Shown piece after piece: positions 25,783 to 33,930 of a stretch of 58,353 nucleotides of DNA. A program made the translations under genes and the position numbers. The notes below the pieces were generated by a model. That model worked only from the letters and a program-made list of their open reading frames with translations, was not told where the DNA came from and did no database searches. Origin of the DNA: an uncultured Bacteroidia bacterium (GTDB lineage Bacteria > Bacteroidota > Bacteroidia > Bacteroidales > F082). Numbering within the stretch: the first letter of the stretch is position 1; every line of letters starts with the position of its first letter. Location of the stretch: NCBI GenBank assembly GCA_913009755.1, contig CAJVWU010000015.1, positions 1-58,353 on the forward strand. Reading direction: 5' to 3'.

Positions 25783-25855
25783 TGATCCCGCTGGGATTCG
25801 AACCCAGGACCCACGGCTTAAAAGGCCGTTGCTCTACCAGCTGAGCTACGGAATC
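25783..25855 (-). tRNA. tRNA-Lys (anticodon TTT)
   Basis: A 73-nt tRNA on the minus strand. The acceptor arms GATTCCG and CGGGATC pair with one G-U, and the discriminator base is A. The D-loop reads AGCTCAGCTGGTAGAGC. The anticodon loop is CCTTTTAAG, with anticodon TTT for lysine, and the T-arm contains GGTTCGAATCC. CCA is not encoded. No neighbouring tRNA genes are seen. Confidence 0.97.
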
Positions 25856-26023
25856 GTTTAAAATCGGGCTGCAAAATTAATTGTTTTTTTATTTGGTCAA
25901 AATTTATTGAAAAAAATTCTTTTTAAAGCAAGCCCCTTGAGTTTTGAGTTTAAAAGGTTAAATAAACTTTGACTGTTTTATCTCTATACCCATATTCCCT
26001 TATGCAGCCAGTATCCATTATGA

Positions 26024-26635
26024 CTACCATAGCTCCAATATCCCTTTTCCCTGGCGGATAATTTCGGGTTCACCCGATGTGCAATCAACAATGGTTGAGG
26101 GTTCATTATCGCCGTAACCGCCGTCAATCACCAGGTCAACCAGATCAGCATATTTTTCATGGATCAGTTCGGGGTCGGTAATGTATTCTACCAATGTGTC
26201 TTCATCCCGTATGGATGTAGTGATGACCGGATGTCCCAGTTCTTCAATAATTGTGTTGATGATGTTGTTGTCGGGTATCCTGATGCCGATGGTCTTTTTC
26301 TTGCTGTGAAAGATCTTGGGCACATGATGATTGGCTTCAAGGATAAATGTATAGGGGCCGGGCAGCACTTTCTTCATCAACCTGAAAATGTTGTTGACAA
26401 TGGGTTTGGTGAATTCGGACAACATGCTTAAGTTATTAAAGATTACGGAAAACTTTGTGACCTTACTTCCTTTGATCTGAGCTATACGGTTTGCGGTTTT
26501 AATGTGTTTGATACTACAGCCCATTCCGTAGATTGTGTCGGTTGGAAAGATGACAATCCCACCGTTGTTTAATACGTCTATCACCATTTTGATGTGCCTG
26601 GGTGCGGGGTTTTCAGGATATATTTTTATTAACAT
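26024..26635 (-). CDS. Sua5/YciO/YrdC-family threonylcarbamoyl-AMP synthase
   Basis: A 203-residue YrdC-fold protein. Signatures are NGGIVIFPTDTIYGMGCSI (about 27-45), RIAQIKGSK, VLPGPYTFIL and the late strand TIVDCTSGEPEIIRQGKG. The family makes threonylcarbamoyl-AMP from Thr, bicarbonate and ATP for the t6A modification of ANN-decoding tRNAs. There is no C-terminal Sua5 extension, so it is TsaC- or YciO-type. The local FPTDTIYG and lysine-rich KIKGSK-like motif do not by themselves separate the active enzyme from the YciO subgroup. Confidence 0.9.
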   Translation of the reverse strand: MLIKIYPENPAPRHIKMVIDVLNNGGIVIFPTDTIYGMGCSIKHIKTANRIAQIKGSKVTKFSVIFNNLSMLSEFTKPIVNNIFRLMKKVLPGPYTFILEANHHVPKIFHSKKKTIGIRIPDNNIINTIIEELGHPVITTSIRDEDTLVEYITDPELIHEKYADLVDLVIDGGYGDNEPSTIVDCTSGEPEIIRQGKGILELW

Positions 26636-26818
26636 CTCTTGTTGTTTTTTGCAGTTACGAAATTAGTAAATCGTGGATTATGTTTTTTAGTGGTTGTGAA
26701 AAGAATTGATGTGGTTAAAATTTTTTATTTTTTGGATTTAGTGTTGCACGCGGCGGCACAACGGATTGTTTCACGCAAGAAGATGCAAAGGATGGGTTTA
26801 TGTGGAAAAAATAAAAAT

Positions 26819-26883
26819 GGAGACCCCTCGCTGTGCCCGGCGTTAATTCGACCATCGGTTTCTGCTGCGCCTGCGGCTTGCAG
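26819..26883. repeat. 65-bp GC-rich direct repeat, copy 1
   Basis: It starts GGAGACCCCTCGCTGTGCCC and ends CTGCGGCTTGCAG. It differs by one base from copy 2, which begins 85 bp further on. It is markedly more GC-rich than the flanking DNA. No convincing coding frame is seen. Confidence 0.85.
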
Positions 26884-26903
26884 GTTTACATGAGTTGGCA
26901 TCA

Positions 26904-26968
26904 GGAGACCCCTCGCTGTGCTCGGCGTTAATTCGACCATCGGTTTCTGCTGCGCCTGCGGCTTGCAG
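26904..26968. repeat. 65-bp GC-rich direct repeat, copy 2
   Basis: Same sequence as copy 1 with one C-to-T change (CTGTGCTCGG). It ends 21 bases from the 3' end of the SRP RNA gene, so it lies just downstream of that transcript. Confidence 0.85.
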
Positions 26969-26989
26969 AAACCGGGTCTCATTAAAAAT

Positions 26990-27086
26990 GGGTAAGCTAC
27001 TTATATCGCACCGCTACAACCGCCTACCCTTGCTCCCTTCCGGGCCTGGGGGAATTCAGCAGGAGCTGGTCGTATAAGACTTACCC
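26990..27086 (-). ncRNA. ffs: signal recognition particle RNA, small bacterial type
   Basis: Read on the minus strand, a 97-nt RNA begins GGGTAAGTCTTATA and ends TATAAGTAGCTTACCC, forming the terminal stem. The centre contains CAGGCCCGGAAGGGAGCA, the conserved domain IV tetraloop (GGAA) with the symmetric and asymmetric loops that bind Ffh. The Alu domain is absent, as in 4.5S RNA. Ffh and FtsY genes are not in this window. Confidence 0.93.
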
Positions 27087-27171
27087 GATGCAAAAATAAA
27101 TATAGATACGATATATTGCAAGGTTTTCCAGATATTTTTAATTTTACATCATAATTTAAAAACCCCTTATT

Positions 27172-27699
27172 ATGGAAGAAAAACAAAATTCAGCTTTTAT
27201 CCCCTCGTTAACATCCGGTTTTATCTTAGCTATTGTACTGATAGCCTTTAGTTTGCTAATGTATTTCCTGAATGTTGACCATGATTCAAAAATCATGTGG
27301 TTGTCCTATCTCATCCTGGCCGTCGGTCTTTATTGGGCAGTGATCAGTTACCGGAAAAAAATACCCGGTGAATTCCTGACTTACGGACAAGCTTTTGTTT
27401 TCGGTTTTCTAACCGGACTGTTTGCTTCATTTATTATGGCAATCTTTACCTACATCTATATTCAATACATTGATACTACCTTGATTGATAAGATTCTGGC
27501 ACAGGCCGAAGAAACAATTATCACCCACCAGCCCGATATCAGCGATGCAGCCCTGGACACGGCTTTATCATTAACCCGGAAGTTTACCAACCCTTTGATA
27601 ATGTCCGTATTTTCATTTATCGGCAATGTTATCCTTTCAACTCTCTTCTCACTCATAATTGCTATCTTTGCCAAGCGTGAAGACAACAGATTGGGTTAA
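27172..27699 (+). CDS. DUF4199 membrane protein
   Basis: The 175-residue protein has four hydrophobic helices (about 10-32, 40-58, 72-98 and 140-165) with a short soluble loop between the third and fourth. The pattern FLTYGQAFVFGFLTGLFASF is characteristic of DUF4199, a Bacteroidota family. It is usually encoded directly before a family-2 glycosyltransferase, as here (14-base gap). That suggests it assists the glycosyltransferase or its lipid-linked product, but no activity is established. Confidence 0.88.
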   Translation: MEEKQNSAFIPSLTSGFILAIVLIAFSLLMYFLNVDHDSKIMWLSYLILAVGLYWAVISYRKKIPGEFLTYGQAFVFGFLTGLFASFIMAIFTYIYIQYIDTTLIDKILAQAEETIITHQPDISDAALDTALSLTRKFTNPLIMSVFSFIGNVILSTLFSLIIAIFAKREDNRLG

Positions 27700-27713
27700 C
27701 AAAAACTTATGGA

Positions 27714-28673
27714 ATGGATTTATCGGTAGTTATTCCGCTTTATAACGAAGAAGAATCACTAAAAGAATTGAATGATTGGATTGTACGTGTGATGCAATCC
27801 AATCATTTTTCTTATGAAATCGTTTATGTGGATGACGGGTCAGGTGACAGTTCGTGGAAAGTTATTGAGGATATGTCCGCCGGAAATCCGGCGATAAAAG
27901 GAATCAGGTTTAGAAGAAATTATGGAAAATCGGCTGCCCTGGATGAAGGTTTTAAAGCGGCAAAAGGGGATGTAGTGATCACCATGGATGCCGACCTGCA
28001 GGACAGCCCCGAGGAAATTCCGGAACTTTACCGGATGATCAGCGAAGACGGCTACGACATAGTGTCAGGATGGAAGAAGAAAAGGCACGACCCCATTACC
28101 AAAACCATCCCTTCGAAATTTTACAACTGGACCACAAGAAGGCTGTCGGGAATAAAATTGCATGATTTCAATTGCGGGCTTAAAGCCTATAAACTTGAAG
28201 TGGTTAAAAGCATTGAAGTATATGGTGAGATGCACCGCTACATCCCGGTGATTGCCAGATGGGCCGGTTACCGCAATGTTGGTGAAAAAGTTGTGCAACA
28301 CCAAAAACGGAAATACGGGGTTACCAAATTTGGTATTGATCGTTTTATTAAAGGTTATCTCGACCTGCTCTCCATTACTTTCGTTTCCAAATTCGGGCAG
28401 CGGCCCATGCACCTTTTCGGAACATTCGGTTCGTTGACTTTCTTTGCCGGTTTTGTCATTGCCGCTTACCTGACTTATACCAAGTTCTTTGGACATGACT
28501 ATACCAGGATGACTGACCGGCCGTTGTTTTATTTCGGCCTGCTGGCCATGATCCTCGGAACCCAGCTTTTTATGACCGGTTTTATTGCCGATCTGATCTC
28601 GCGCAATTCCACAACCAACAAAACTTATCAGATAAAATCGAAATTGAATGTTAAGTCTGAAAAAGAGGATTAA
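27714..28673 (+). CDS. GT2-family glycosyltransferase with C-terminal membrane helices
   Basis: A 319-residue GT-A-fold transferase. The N-terminal domain has VVIPLYNEEESL, DDGSGDSSW and the metal/nucleotide motif MDADLQDSPEEIPEL (DxD). FNCGLKAYK and RYIPVIARWAGY follow. Two membrane helices lie at about 235-257 and 270-295. This is the layout of dolichol/polyprenyl-phosphate mannosyl- or glucosyltransferases (GtrB/DPM1 group). It probably makes polyprenyl-phosphate-sugar, a donor of the type used by enzymes such as the GT39 protein at 13.7 kb. Confidence 0.92.
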   Translation: MDLSVVIPLYNEEESLKELNDWIVRVMQSNHFSYEIVYVDDGSGDSSWKVIEDMSAGNPAIKGIRFRRNYGKSAALDEGFKAAKGDVVITMDADLQDSPEEIPELYRMISEDGYDIVSGWKKKRHDPITKTIPSKFYNWTTRRLSGIKLHDFNCGLKAYKLEVVKSIEVYGEMHRYIPVIARWAGYRNVGEKVVQHQKRKYGVTKFGIDRFIKGYLDLLSITFVSKFGQRPMHLFGTFGSLTFFAGFVIAAYLTYTKFFGHDYTRMTDRPLFYFGLLAMILGTQLFMTGFIADLISRNSTTNKTYQIKSKLNVKSEKED

Positions 28674-28681
28674 TACCAAAT

Positions 28682-28738
28682 ACCCCGAAAGGGGTTTAAT
28701 GATAATAACCCCGTATGGAGCGAAGTGAAATGCGGGGT
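28682..28738. repeat. two adjacent intergenic hairpins
   Basis: ACCCCGAAAGGGGT (28682-28695) is followed by a hairpin with arms ACCCCGTAT (28708-28716) and ATGCGGGGT (28730-28738), with one G-U. No T-run follows. The sequence resembles palindromic interspersed elements found widely in Bacteroidota. It could nevertheless stabilise the end of the GT2 transcript. Confidence 0.6.
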
Positions 28739-28837
28739 ATAAAAGAAGAGTTCAATCGTTTTGGCGGGATTTTTTCGGCGCAGCATGAAAAAATCATGAC
28801 AAAACACAAAATAAATTAATTAAGCAACTTTAAACAA

Positions 28838-29884
28838 ATGAAAATACATCTCGTATCAGGCGGATGCGGCTTTGTGGGCCGTAATGTTGTCAAAAGATTG
28901 TTGAAAACAACATCAGACCATGTTTTTATGGTTGATGACCTGTCCATCGGACGACATCCCTCGCAATGGCTGGACAATTTTTCAAGCCAAAAGTTAAAAA
29001 ACATCGAGGTGATCGGCAAGGAGGGAAGACTGTATTTCTGGAAAGGTGATTTCAGGAACTTTCTTTTTTACATGCGTCAGAACCCCAACTACCTGCAGGA
29101 AACCTACAGCCTTGACTTTGAGAAATTCAGCGATGTTTTTCATTTTGCCGCCATCGTGGGGGGCAGGATGAAAATTGACGGCGACCCGATGATGGTGGGC
29201 CTGGATTTGAGCATTGACTCCGAATTTTTCTACTGGATCACACGCCACAAGCCCGAAAGGGTACTTTACCCCAGCTCCAGTGCAGCCTATCCCACGAGCC
29301 TCCAAACCGTGGAAGGCGCTGTACAACTGAAGGAAAGCGACATTGACTTCAATAAAAACCTCGGCACTCCTGATATGACCTACGGCTGGACCAAACTGAC
29401 CGGGGAATTTCTGGCAAAAATTGCAGCGAGACATTACGGGGTTTCCATCGTGTGTATCCGTCCGTTTTCCGGTTACGGCGAAGACCAGGAACTGGACTAT
29501 CCCGTGCCGGCCATCGCCATGCGGGCGGCCAAAAAAGAAGACCCCTTCGAGGTGTGGGGCAGCGGTAAACAGGGACGCGACTTCGTGCACATTGACGACA
29601 TCATTGACTTGATAGAGATTCTGATGGATAACGTCAACGACGGGTCGGCTTACAACATCGGCTCGGGCAAACTGATTTCATTCCTCGAACTGATTGATGT
29701 ATTTGCTTCATTTGCCGGATATAAACCTACCATCAAGCCGTTGCTCGATAAACCCGTCGGCGTGCATTCGCGCTATTGCGACATGTCGCTTGTGCGTGAA
29801 AAATTCGGCTGGATGCCGAAAATTTCCCTCGAAGAAGGAATGCGCAGGGTGTATGAGGCGGCGAAGAAAAGAATGAATGATTGA
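28838..29884 (+). CDS. NAD-dependent sugar-nucleotide epimerase/dehydratase
   Basis: A 348-residue extended SDR. The NAD-binding motif is SGGCGFVGRNVV (6-17), and the catalytic Tyr and Lys are in MTYGWTKLTGE. SSSAAYPTSL gives the active-site serine, and GKQGRDFVHIDDIIDLI is the C-terminal signature. Its closest group by eye is the GDP-mannose 3,5-epimerase-like and UDP-glucose epimerase-like enzymes. The sugar product cannot be assigned. It stands before a GT4 enzyme and gmhA, consistent with surface polysaccharide synthesis. Confidence 0.88.
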   Translation: MKIHLVSGGCGFVGRNVVKRLLKTTSDHVFMVDDLSIGRHPSQWLDNFSSQKLKNIEVIGKEGRLYFWKGDFRNFLFYMRQNPNYLQETYSLDFEKFSDVFHFAAIVGGRMKIDGDPMMVGLDLSIDSEFFYWITRHKPERVLYPSSSAAYPTSLQTVEGAVQLKESDIDFNKNLGTPDMTYGWTKLTGEFLAKIAARHYGVSIVCIRPFSGYGEDQELDYPVPAIAMRAAKKEDPFEVWGSGKQGRDFVHIDDIIDLIEILMDNVNDGSAYNIGSGKLISFLELIDVFASFAGYKPTIKPLLDKPVGVHSRYCDMSLVREKFGWMPKISLEEGMRRVYEAAKKRMND

Positions 29885-30032
29885 AATTTCTATTTAACCT
29901 AATTGCACTAATTCCTAAATAAATCCCAGTTTTCAAAACGTTGAAACAAAGTGAATACGTTTTGGATTTAGATATTCGTCATTATTTAGAGCAATTTCCA
30001 TTTCTTGTTTCCAATTTCTAATTTCAAATAAC

Positions 30033-30040
30033 TATTTTTG
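30033..30040 (+). promoter_or_regulatory. putative -7 element for the GT4 gene
   Basis: TATTTTTG lies 23 bases before the ATG at 30064. No clear -33 TTTG is seen at the ideal spacing. Confidence 0.4.
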
Positions 30041-30063
30041 ACACTTGATTATTTTGATTTCAA

Positions 30064-31341
30064 ATGAACAGAAAAACCACCATCGTTTGTTTCGGCCCCG
30101 GCCCGAAATTCAAAGGGGGCATTGCCAACTATAATACCTCGTTAGCCAAAGCATTTGACAAAATACCCGGCATGGATGTGCACATCGTAAGCTGGACACA
30201 ACAATACCCGGCCATCATCCCCCGCGATTTCATTGACCGTAAAACCAAGACCGACAAGCTGGAAGGGACGGATATCCGGGTGCATTACGTAACCAACTAC
30301 AACAACCCGGCAACGTGGAACAAAACGATAAAGCTGATTTCCGGGCTGAAACCTGAAAAGGTCATCTTCCAGTGGGCCATTGCCATTCAGGGTATCCCGA
30401 TGGGGTATATGGCACGGAAACTGAAAAAACATAAAGACATTGAAGTGGTGTTCGACCTGCATTTTGTGGTGCAGAAGGAAGGGAGTTCGCTGGACAACAA
30501 GCTAACCAAACGGGGTATCCGCCATGCGGATGCTTATGTGGTCCATGCCTTTAAAACAGCCAACGAGCTGAAAGCATTGTTTCCCAACAAGGAATTTGAG
30601 ATCATCGAACCCGGCAAACCCATCGCAGGCAAAGGGATCAGGGTGAACAAGCTGTATCACCCGGTTTACGACATGTTCAAACCCGATCCGGATTTTGATG
30701 TGGAGAAACAGAAAAAAGAGTGGGGGCTCAATAAATACGTGTTCCTGTTTTTCGGGTTTATCCGCAAATACAAAGGGCTGCACAATGTGATCAGGGCTTT
30801 TGCAAAGCTGGCCGAAGAACGTGATGACGTCTCGTTGATGATCGTAGGGGAAGCATTCTGGAACACGCTGGATAAAAAGAAGTTATCTACCAAGCTGAAA
30901 AACGCCACCTTCGGCATGGCCAAAAAGATGTTCCTGAAGAAGCAGGATGACGAAAACAATTACAACCCGCTGGCGCTGATTGATAAACTGGGCATCGGCA
31001 ACAAGGTGTATCAATTTATCGAGTTTGTCCCCGACGAGGATGTCCACAAATATTTTCAGGTGAGCGACTACATCATGCTGTTTTACCTGACGGCCACCCC
31101 CTCGGGTATCGAGTCCATCGGCTACAACTTCAGGATGCCCATGCTGGCCACGCGGGTGGGGCACTTCACCGAAACGGTGAAAGACGGCTACAACGGCTAC
31201 CTGGCTGAACCGGAAAACATTGATTCGATGACGGAAGTGATGCGCAAAGCCATCGAAAAACCCATTGACCGTGAACACGTGGCCACCACCTCCAAAGACA
31301 TGAGCTGGGACAATTATGCGAAGGAGATATTAAGACCGTAA
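30064..31341 (+). CDS. GT4-like glycosyltransferase
   Basis: The 425-residue protein looks like a GT-B-fold glycosyltransferase. The N-terminal domain begins with a glycine-rich acceptor loop (GPGPKFKGGIANYNTSL). The C-terminal domain has FFGFIRKYKGLHNVI, LMIVGEAFWNT and the donor-site region ATPSGIESIGYNFRMPMLAT, in place of the usual GT4 E-x7-E motif, ending with VKDGYNGYL. It has no membrane segment. It probably adds a hexose to a surface polysaccharide or lipid intermediate. Confidence 0.87.
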   Translation: MNRKTTIVCFGPGPKFKGGIANYNTSLAKAFDKIPGMDVHIVSWTQQYPAIIPRDFIDRKTKTDKLEGTDIRVHYVTNYNNPATWNKTIKLISGLKPEKVIFQWAIAIQGIPMGYMARKLKKHKDIEVVFDLHFVVQKEGSSLDNKLTKRGIRHADAYVVHAFKTANELKALFPNKEFEIIEPGKPIAGKGIRVNKLYHPVYDMFKPDPDFDVEKQKKEWGLNKYVFLFFGFIRKYKGLHNVIRAFAKLAEERDDVSLMIVGEAFWNTLDKKKLSTKLKNATFGMAKKMFLKKQDDENNYNPLALIDKLGIGNKVYQFIEFVPDEDVHKYFQVSDYIMLFYLTATPSGIESIGYNFRMPMLATRVGHFTETVKDGYNGYLAEPENIDSMTEVMRKAIEKPIDREHVATTSKDMSWDNYAKEILRP

Positions 31342-31508
31342 GCTGCGAAGAATAACCTTCTTGTATTTACCTAATGACGAGTTTTGTGTATCTGTTTGTT
31401 GTTCAATACTCCTTCGTCAGTCAACGCGACCACCTCTTACGACACAAAAATTGGAGAACCAACCCACCTGATTTCCTCGGAGATACTGTGTTAAATCCCA
31501 AATAATGC

Positions 31509-31516
31509 TATTTTTG
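31509..31516 (+). promoter_or_regulatory. putative -7 element for gmhA
   Basis: TATTTTTG lies 19 bases before the ATG at 31536, implying a short leader. The 190-base gap before it holds no recognised gene. Confidence 0.45.
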
Positions 31517-31535
31517 AACATCCAAAATCAAATCA

Positions 31536-32111
31536 ATGAACATTGAACAAATCATTGCCGACTCCATTTCAGTAAAACAAAAAATACTGAATGATAAAGC
31601 ATTAATATCACAAATCGAAAAAACGGTTGAGATATGTATTGATACATTCCGGAACAACGGGAAGGTGCTGCTTTGCGGAAACGGAGGCAGTGCCGCCGAT
31701 GCCCAGCACATTGCCGCCGAACTTTCGGGGCGGTTTAACTTGGACAGGGAACCTTTATTTGCGGAAGCCCTTCATGTTAACTCGTCTTTTGTAACGGCAG
31801 TGGCCAACGACTACGGCTACGATCATGTTTTCAGCCGTATGGTGAAAGCAGCCGGCAGGGCAGGGGATGTGCTCATCGGTATCAGCACCTCGGGCAATTC
31901 TGCCAATGTACTAAATGCTGTTCGTGAAGCCAAAGCACTGGGGATGAAGTCCGTGGCGTTCACCGGTGCAAAAGGAGGGGAAATAGCTGGTGTCTGTAAT
32001 GTGTGTATCAAAGTGCCTTCAACCAATACGGCACGTATTCAGGAAGCCCACATCATGATCGGACATATTTTGTGTGAAGCGGTCGAAAATACCCTTTTTG
32101 CCAGGTCATAG
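31536..32111 (+). CDS. gmhA: D-sedoheptulose-7-phosphate isomerase
   Basis: A 191-residue SIS-domain protein. Signatures are KVLLCGNGGSAADAQHIAAELSGRF (about 44-68), the substrate loop GISTSGNSANVLNAV, and the late helix QEAHIMIGHILCEAVE with the zinc/catalytic residues (Glu, His, His). GmhA makes D-glycero-heptose-7-phosphate for LPS heptose. The next pathway step needs a HldE-type kinase (not seen), then a GmhB-type phosphatase, found at 36.0 kb. Confidence 0.95.
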   Translation: MNIEQIIADSISVKQKILNDKALISQIEKTVEICIDTFRNNGKVLLCGNGGSAADAQHIAAELSGRFNLDREPLFAEALHVNSSFVTAVANDYGYDHVFSRMVKAAGRAGDVLIGISTSGNSANVLNAVREAKALGMKSVAFTGAKGGEIAGVCNVCIKVPSTNTARIQEAHIMIGHILCEAVENTLFARS

Positions 32112-32180
32112 CAACTCAATAAATTTTAATTTTACCTTTTAATTACCAAAGCTGCAAACGGATTTAATTTAACTATACCA

Positions 32181-33443
32181 TTGAAATATCTTACGCTACT
32201 GTTTGTATTACTTTTTAGCTGTTGGAGCATAAGCTTTGCCGGGGAAAAAAACACCAATGGCAATAAAACGAACGATAACAAGAATCATTCATTTTTTATT
32301 ATTCAGCCCGAAATACTAATAGGCAAAACACTTCCCGGACACAGTAATTTCCCTCATACAAACCTTCAATCCATTTTTTCGTTAAGTGTTGGACAACAGG
32401 TATTCAAATCAAATAAAGCCTGGGCCGTATTTTTCAATTATCCTGAAATTGGCGTTACACTGGCAAAAACGAATTTCGGCAATGCTCTTGTCCTTGGGAA
32501 TGCATACACCGTTATGCCCTATATTTCCATCAATCTTTCGCCCCGCCTCAAACATTCGTTCTACATAAAAACAGGGTTGGGTGCATCTTATTTTACAAAG
32601 TTCTTTAACAGATACGACAATCCTGATAATAAGTCCATCGGATCATCATTTACCTGGTCTTTCCAGTTGATGATCAATCATACGCTATTTCTCACACGCC
32701 ATTTTTCTCTCAATCTCGGTGCGGGATATTTTCATTATTCAAACGGGCATACACAATTGCCTAACCTGGGCTTAAACTCAGTTTTAGTGAGCTTGTCGGC
32801 AAAGTTTTATCCCCGCCCCTTGCGGGACGAATATTTTTTAGATTATGACAAACCCGTTTTGGAAAAGACAAAACAACTTTTTATTTCAGCAAGAAGTGGA
32901 ATCGGTTTCAATGAACTTGGCGGCCCCGGTTCAGATTTTGAACGAATTAAAAAGATCATTTATACAGTATCAATAGGGGGGGGTATCATTTTTAAACGGG
33001 TAATCAAAGTCAGGGTTGGGCTGACCTATAATTATTACAGCCATTATTACAATTATATCACGACATATCAGCTTAGAAACTTTGTGGAAAAACCGGTTGT
33101 CAACTCCTCAAATGTTTATGTTTACGCGGGTTGTGAGTTTTTGATAGGTCATGTAGGGCTTGATTCGGAAATCGGCGTTAATTTATATAAACCCTTTTAT
33201 AAAGAACAAAGCAGGTTATTTGAAGATGACAATCAATTTAAATATTGGTTAAAAAAGATATTTGTAACAAGGCTTGGATTGAAGTTATACGCTTTAAATA
33301 CCTCCAACAACCCAAAGAATAATCTCTTTTTAGGGGTTCACATCAATGCCAATTTTCTGCAGGCTGATTTTTCAGGTTTGAGCCTCGGGTTTGTTCACCG
33401 GTTTAAAAAAACAGGAAAAAGAAAGAAATCAATAGCGTTTTAA
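32181..33443 (+). CDS. PagL-like lipid A 3-O-deacylase / acyloxyacyl hydrolase, with extra barrel region
   Basis: A 420-residue protein with a signal peptide (1-20) starting at TTG. Strands consistent with an outer-membrane barrel fill the rest. Residues 184-199 (FHYSNGHTQLPNLGLN) match the PagL catalytic region, with His185 and Ser187 as probable active-site residues. PagL itself is about 170 residues, so the second half (about 225-420), also strand-rich, is an additional domain seen in Bacteroidota acyloxyacyl-hydrolase-type proteins. It probably trims lipid A fatty acids. TTG is the only plausible start, since no ATG precedes the signal peptide. Confidence 0.8.
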   Translation: MKYLTLLFVLLFSCWSISFAGEKNTNGNKTNDNKNHSFFIIQPEILIGKTLPGHSNFPHTNLQSIFSLSVGQQVFKSNKAWAVFFNYPEIGVTLAKTNFGNALVLGNAYTVMPYISINLSPRLKHSFYIKTGLGASYFTKFFNRYDNPDNKSIGSSFTWSFQLMINHTLFLTRHFSLNLGAGYFHYSNGHTQLPNLGLNSVLVSLSAKFYPRPLRDEYFLDYDKPVLEKTKQLFISARSGIGFNELGGPGSDFERIKKIIYTVSIGGGIIFKRVIKVRVGLTYNYYSHYYNYITTYQLRNFVEKPVVNSSNVYVYAGCEFLIGHVGLDSEIGVNLYKPFYKEQSRLFEDDNQFKYWLKKIFVTRLGLKLYALNTSNNPKNNLFLGVHINANFLQADFSGLSLGFVHRFKKTGKRKKSIAF

Positions 33444-33500
33444 TATTCGTTATTGAAAGTTGAATAAGAGTTAGTTTAACTTTAATGAAACACGGATATT

Positions 33501-33632
33501 TTGTTTTTGGGTTAGACGCCGGTTTTCGCGGATTGGTTATGATTTTGTTTTTGGGTTAGACGCCGGTTTTCGCGGATTGGTTATGATTTTGTTTTTGGGT
33601 TAGACGCCGGTTTTCGCGGATTGGTTATGATT
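33501..33632. repeat. three tandem 44-bp repeats, same family as the repeats at 1-300
   Basis: Units start at 33501, 33545 and 33589 and are essentially identical. Each contains GACGCCGGTTTTCGCGGATT followed by GGTTATGAT. The reverse complement of the left-edge repeats (GACGCTGATGTTCGCGGATT then GGTTATGAT in copies 3-4) aligns to this over about 29 bases with few differences. The two arrays therefore belong to one family in opposite orientation. Confidence 0.88.
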
Positions 33633-33930
33633 TTTACAGCCGGGGAATAAATCTCATGGCTATTTTTCATGCTATCTCTTCGGGATGCGGGCGAAAGTTG
33701 GACAAGTTCATGGTTTTTCAATTCACCTTTTCCTCAAATCCCCCATTTTCCTGTTAATTCAACCACTTCAACCACTTCAACCGATTTAACCATTTTCCCG
33801 ATTCCACCGTTTCCCCGTTAACCAATCAGCCCATGACCGGTGACTAACGCCCGTCAGGCATTTCCCCGGTTCAAATTAGGCAATTCAAAAAGAAAGCACT
33901 AATTTTAGGGCACTAATTATTTTGTTATTT
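33633..33930. other. intergenic sequence before the ClC gene
   Basis: It includes short near-repeats of AACCACTTC (33761-33790 region) and pyrimidine-rich low-complexity sequence. No gene, RNA or terminator is recognised. The short palindrome-like segments suggest decayed interspersed repeats. Confidence 0.4.

Noticed and set aside
26725-26982. Short proteins encoded in the 65-bp repeats
   Set aside because: The frames simply translate the GC-rich repeat twice and show no domain or start signal.
28682-28738. Rho-independent terminator after the GT2 gene
   Set aside because: Stems are good but no T-run follows; interspersed palindromes fit better.
31342-31508. Possible gene or RNA between the GT4 gene and gmhA
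   Set aside because: No open frame, conserved stem or promoter could be supported beyond the gmhA -7 box.
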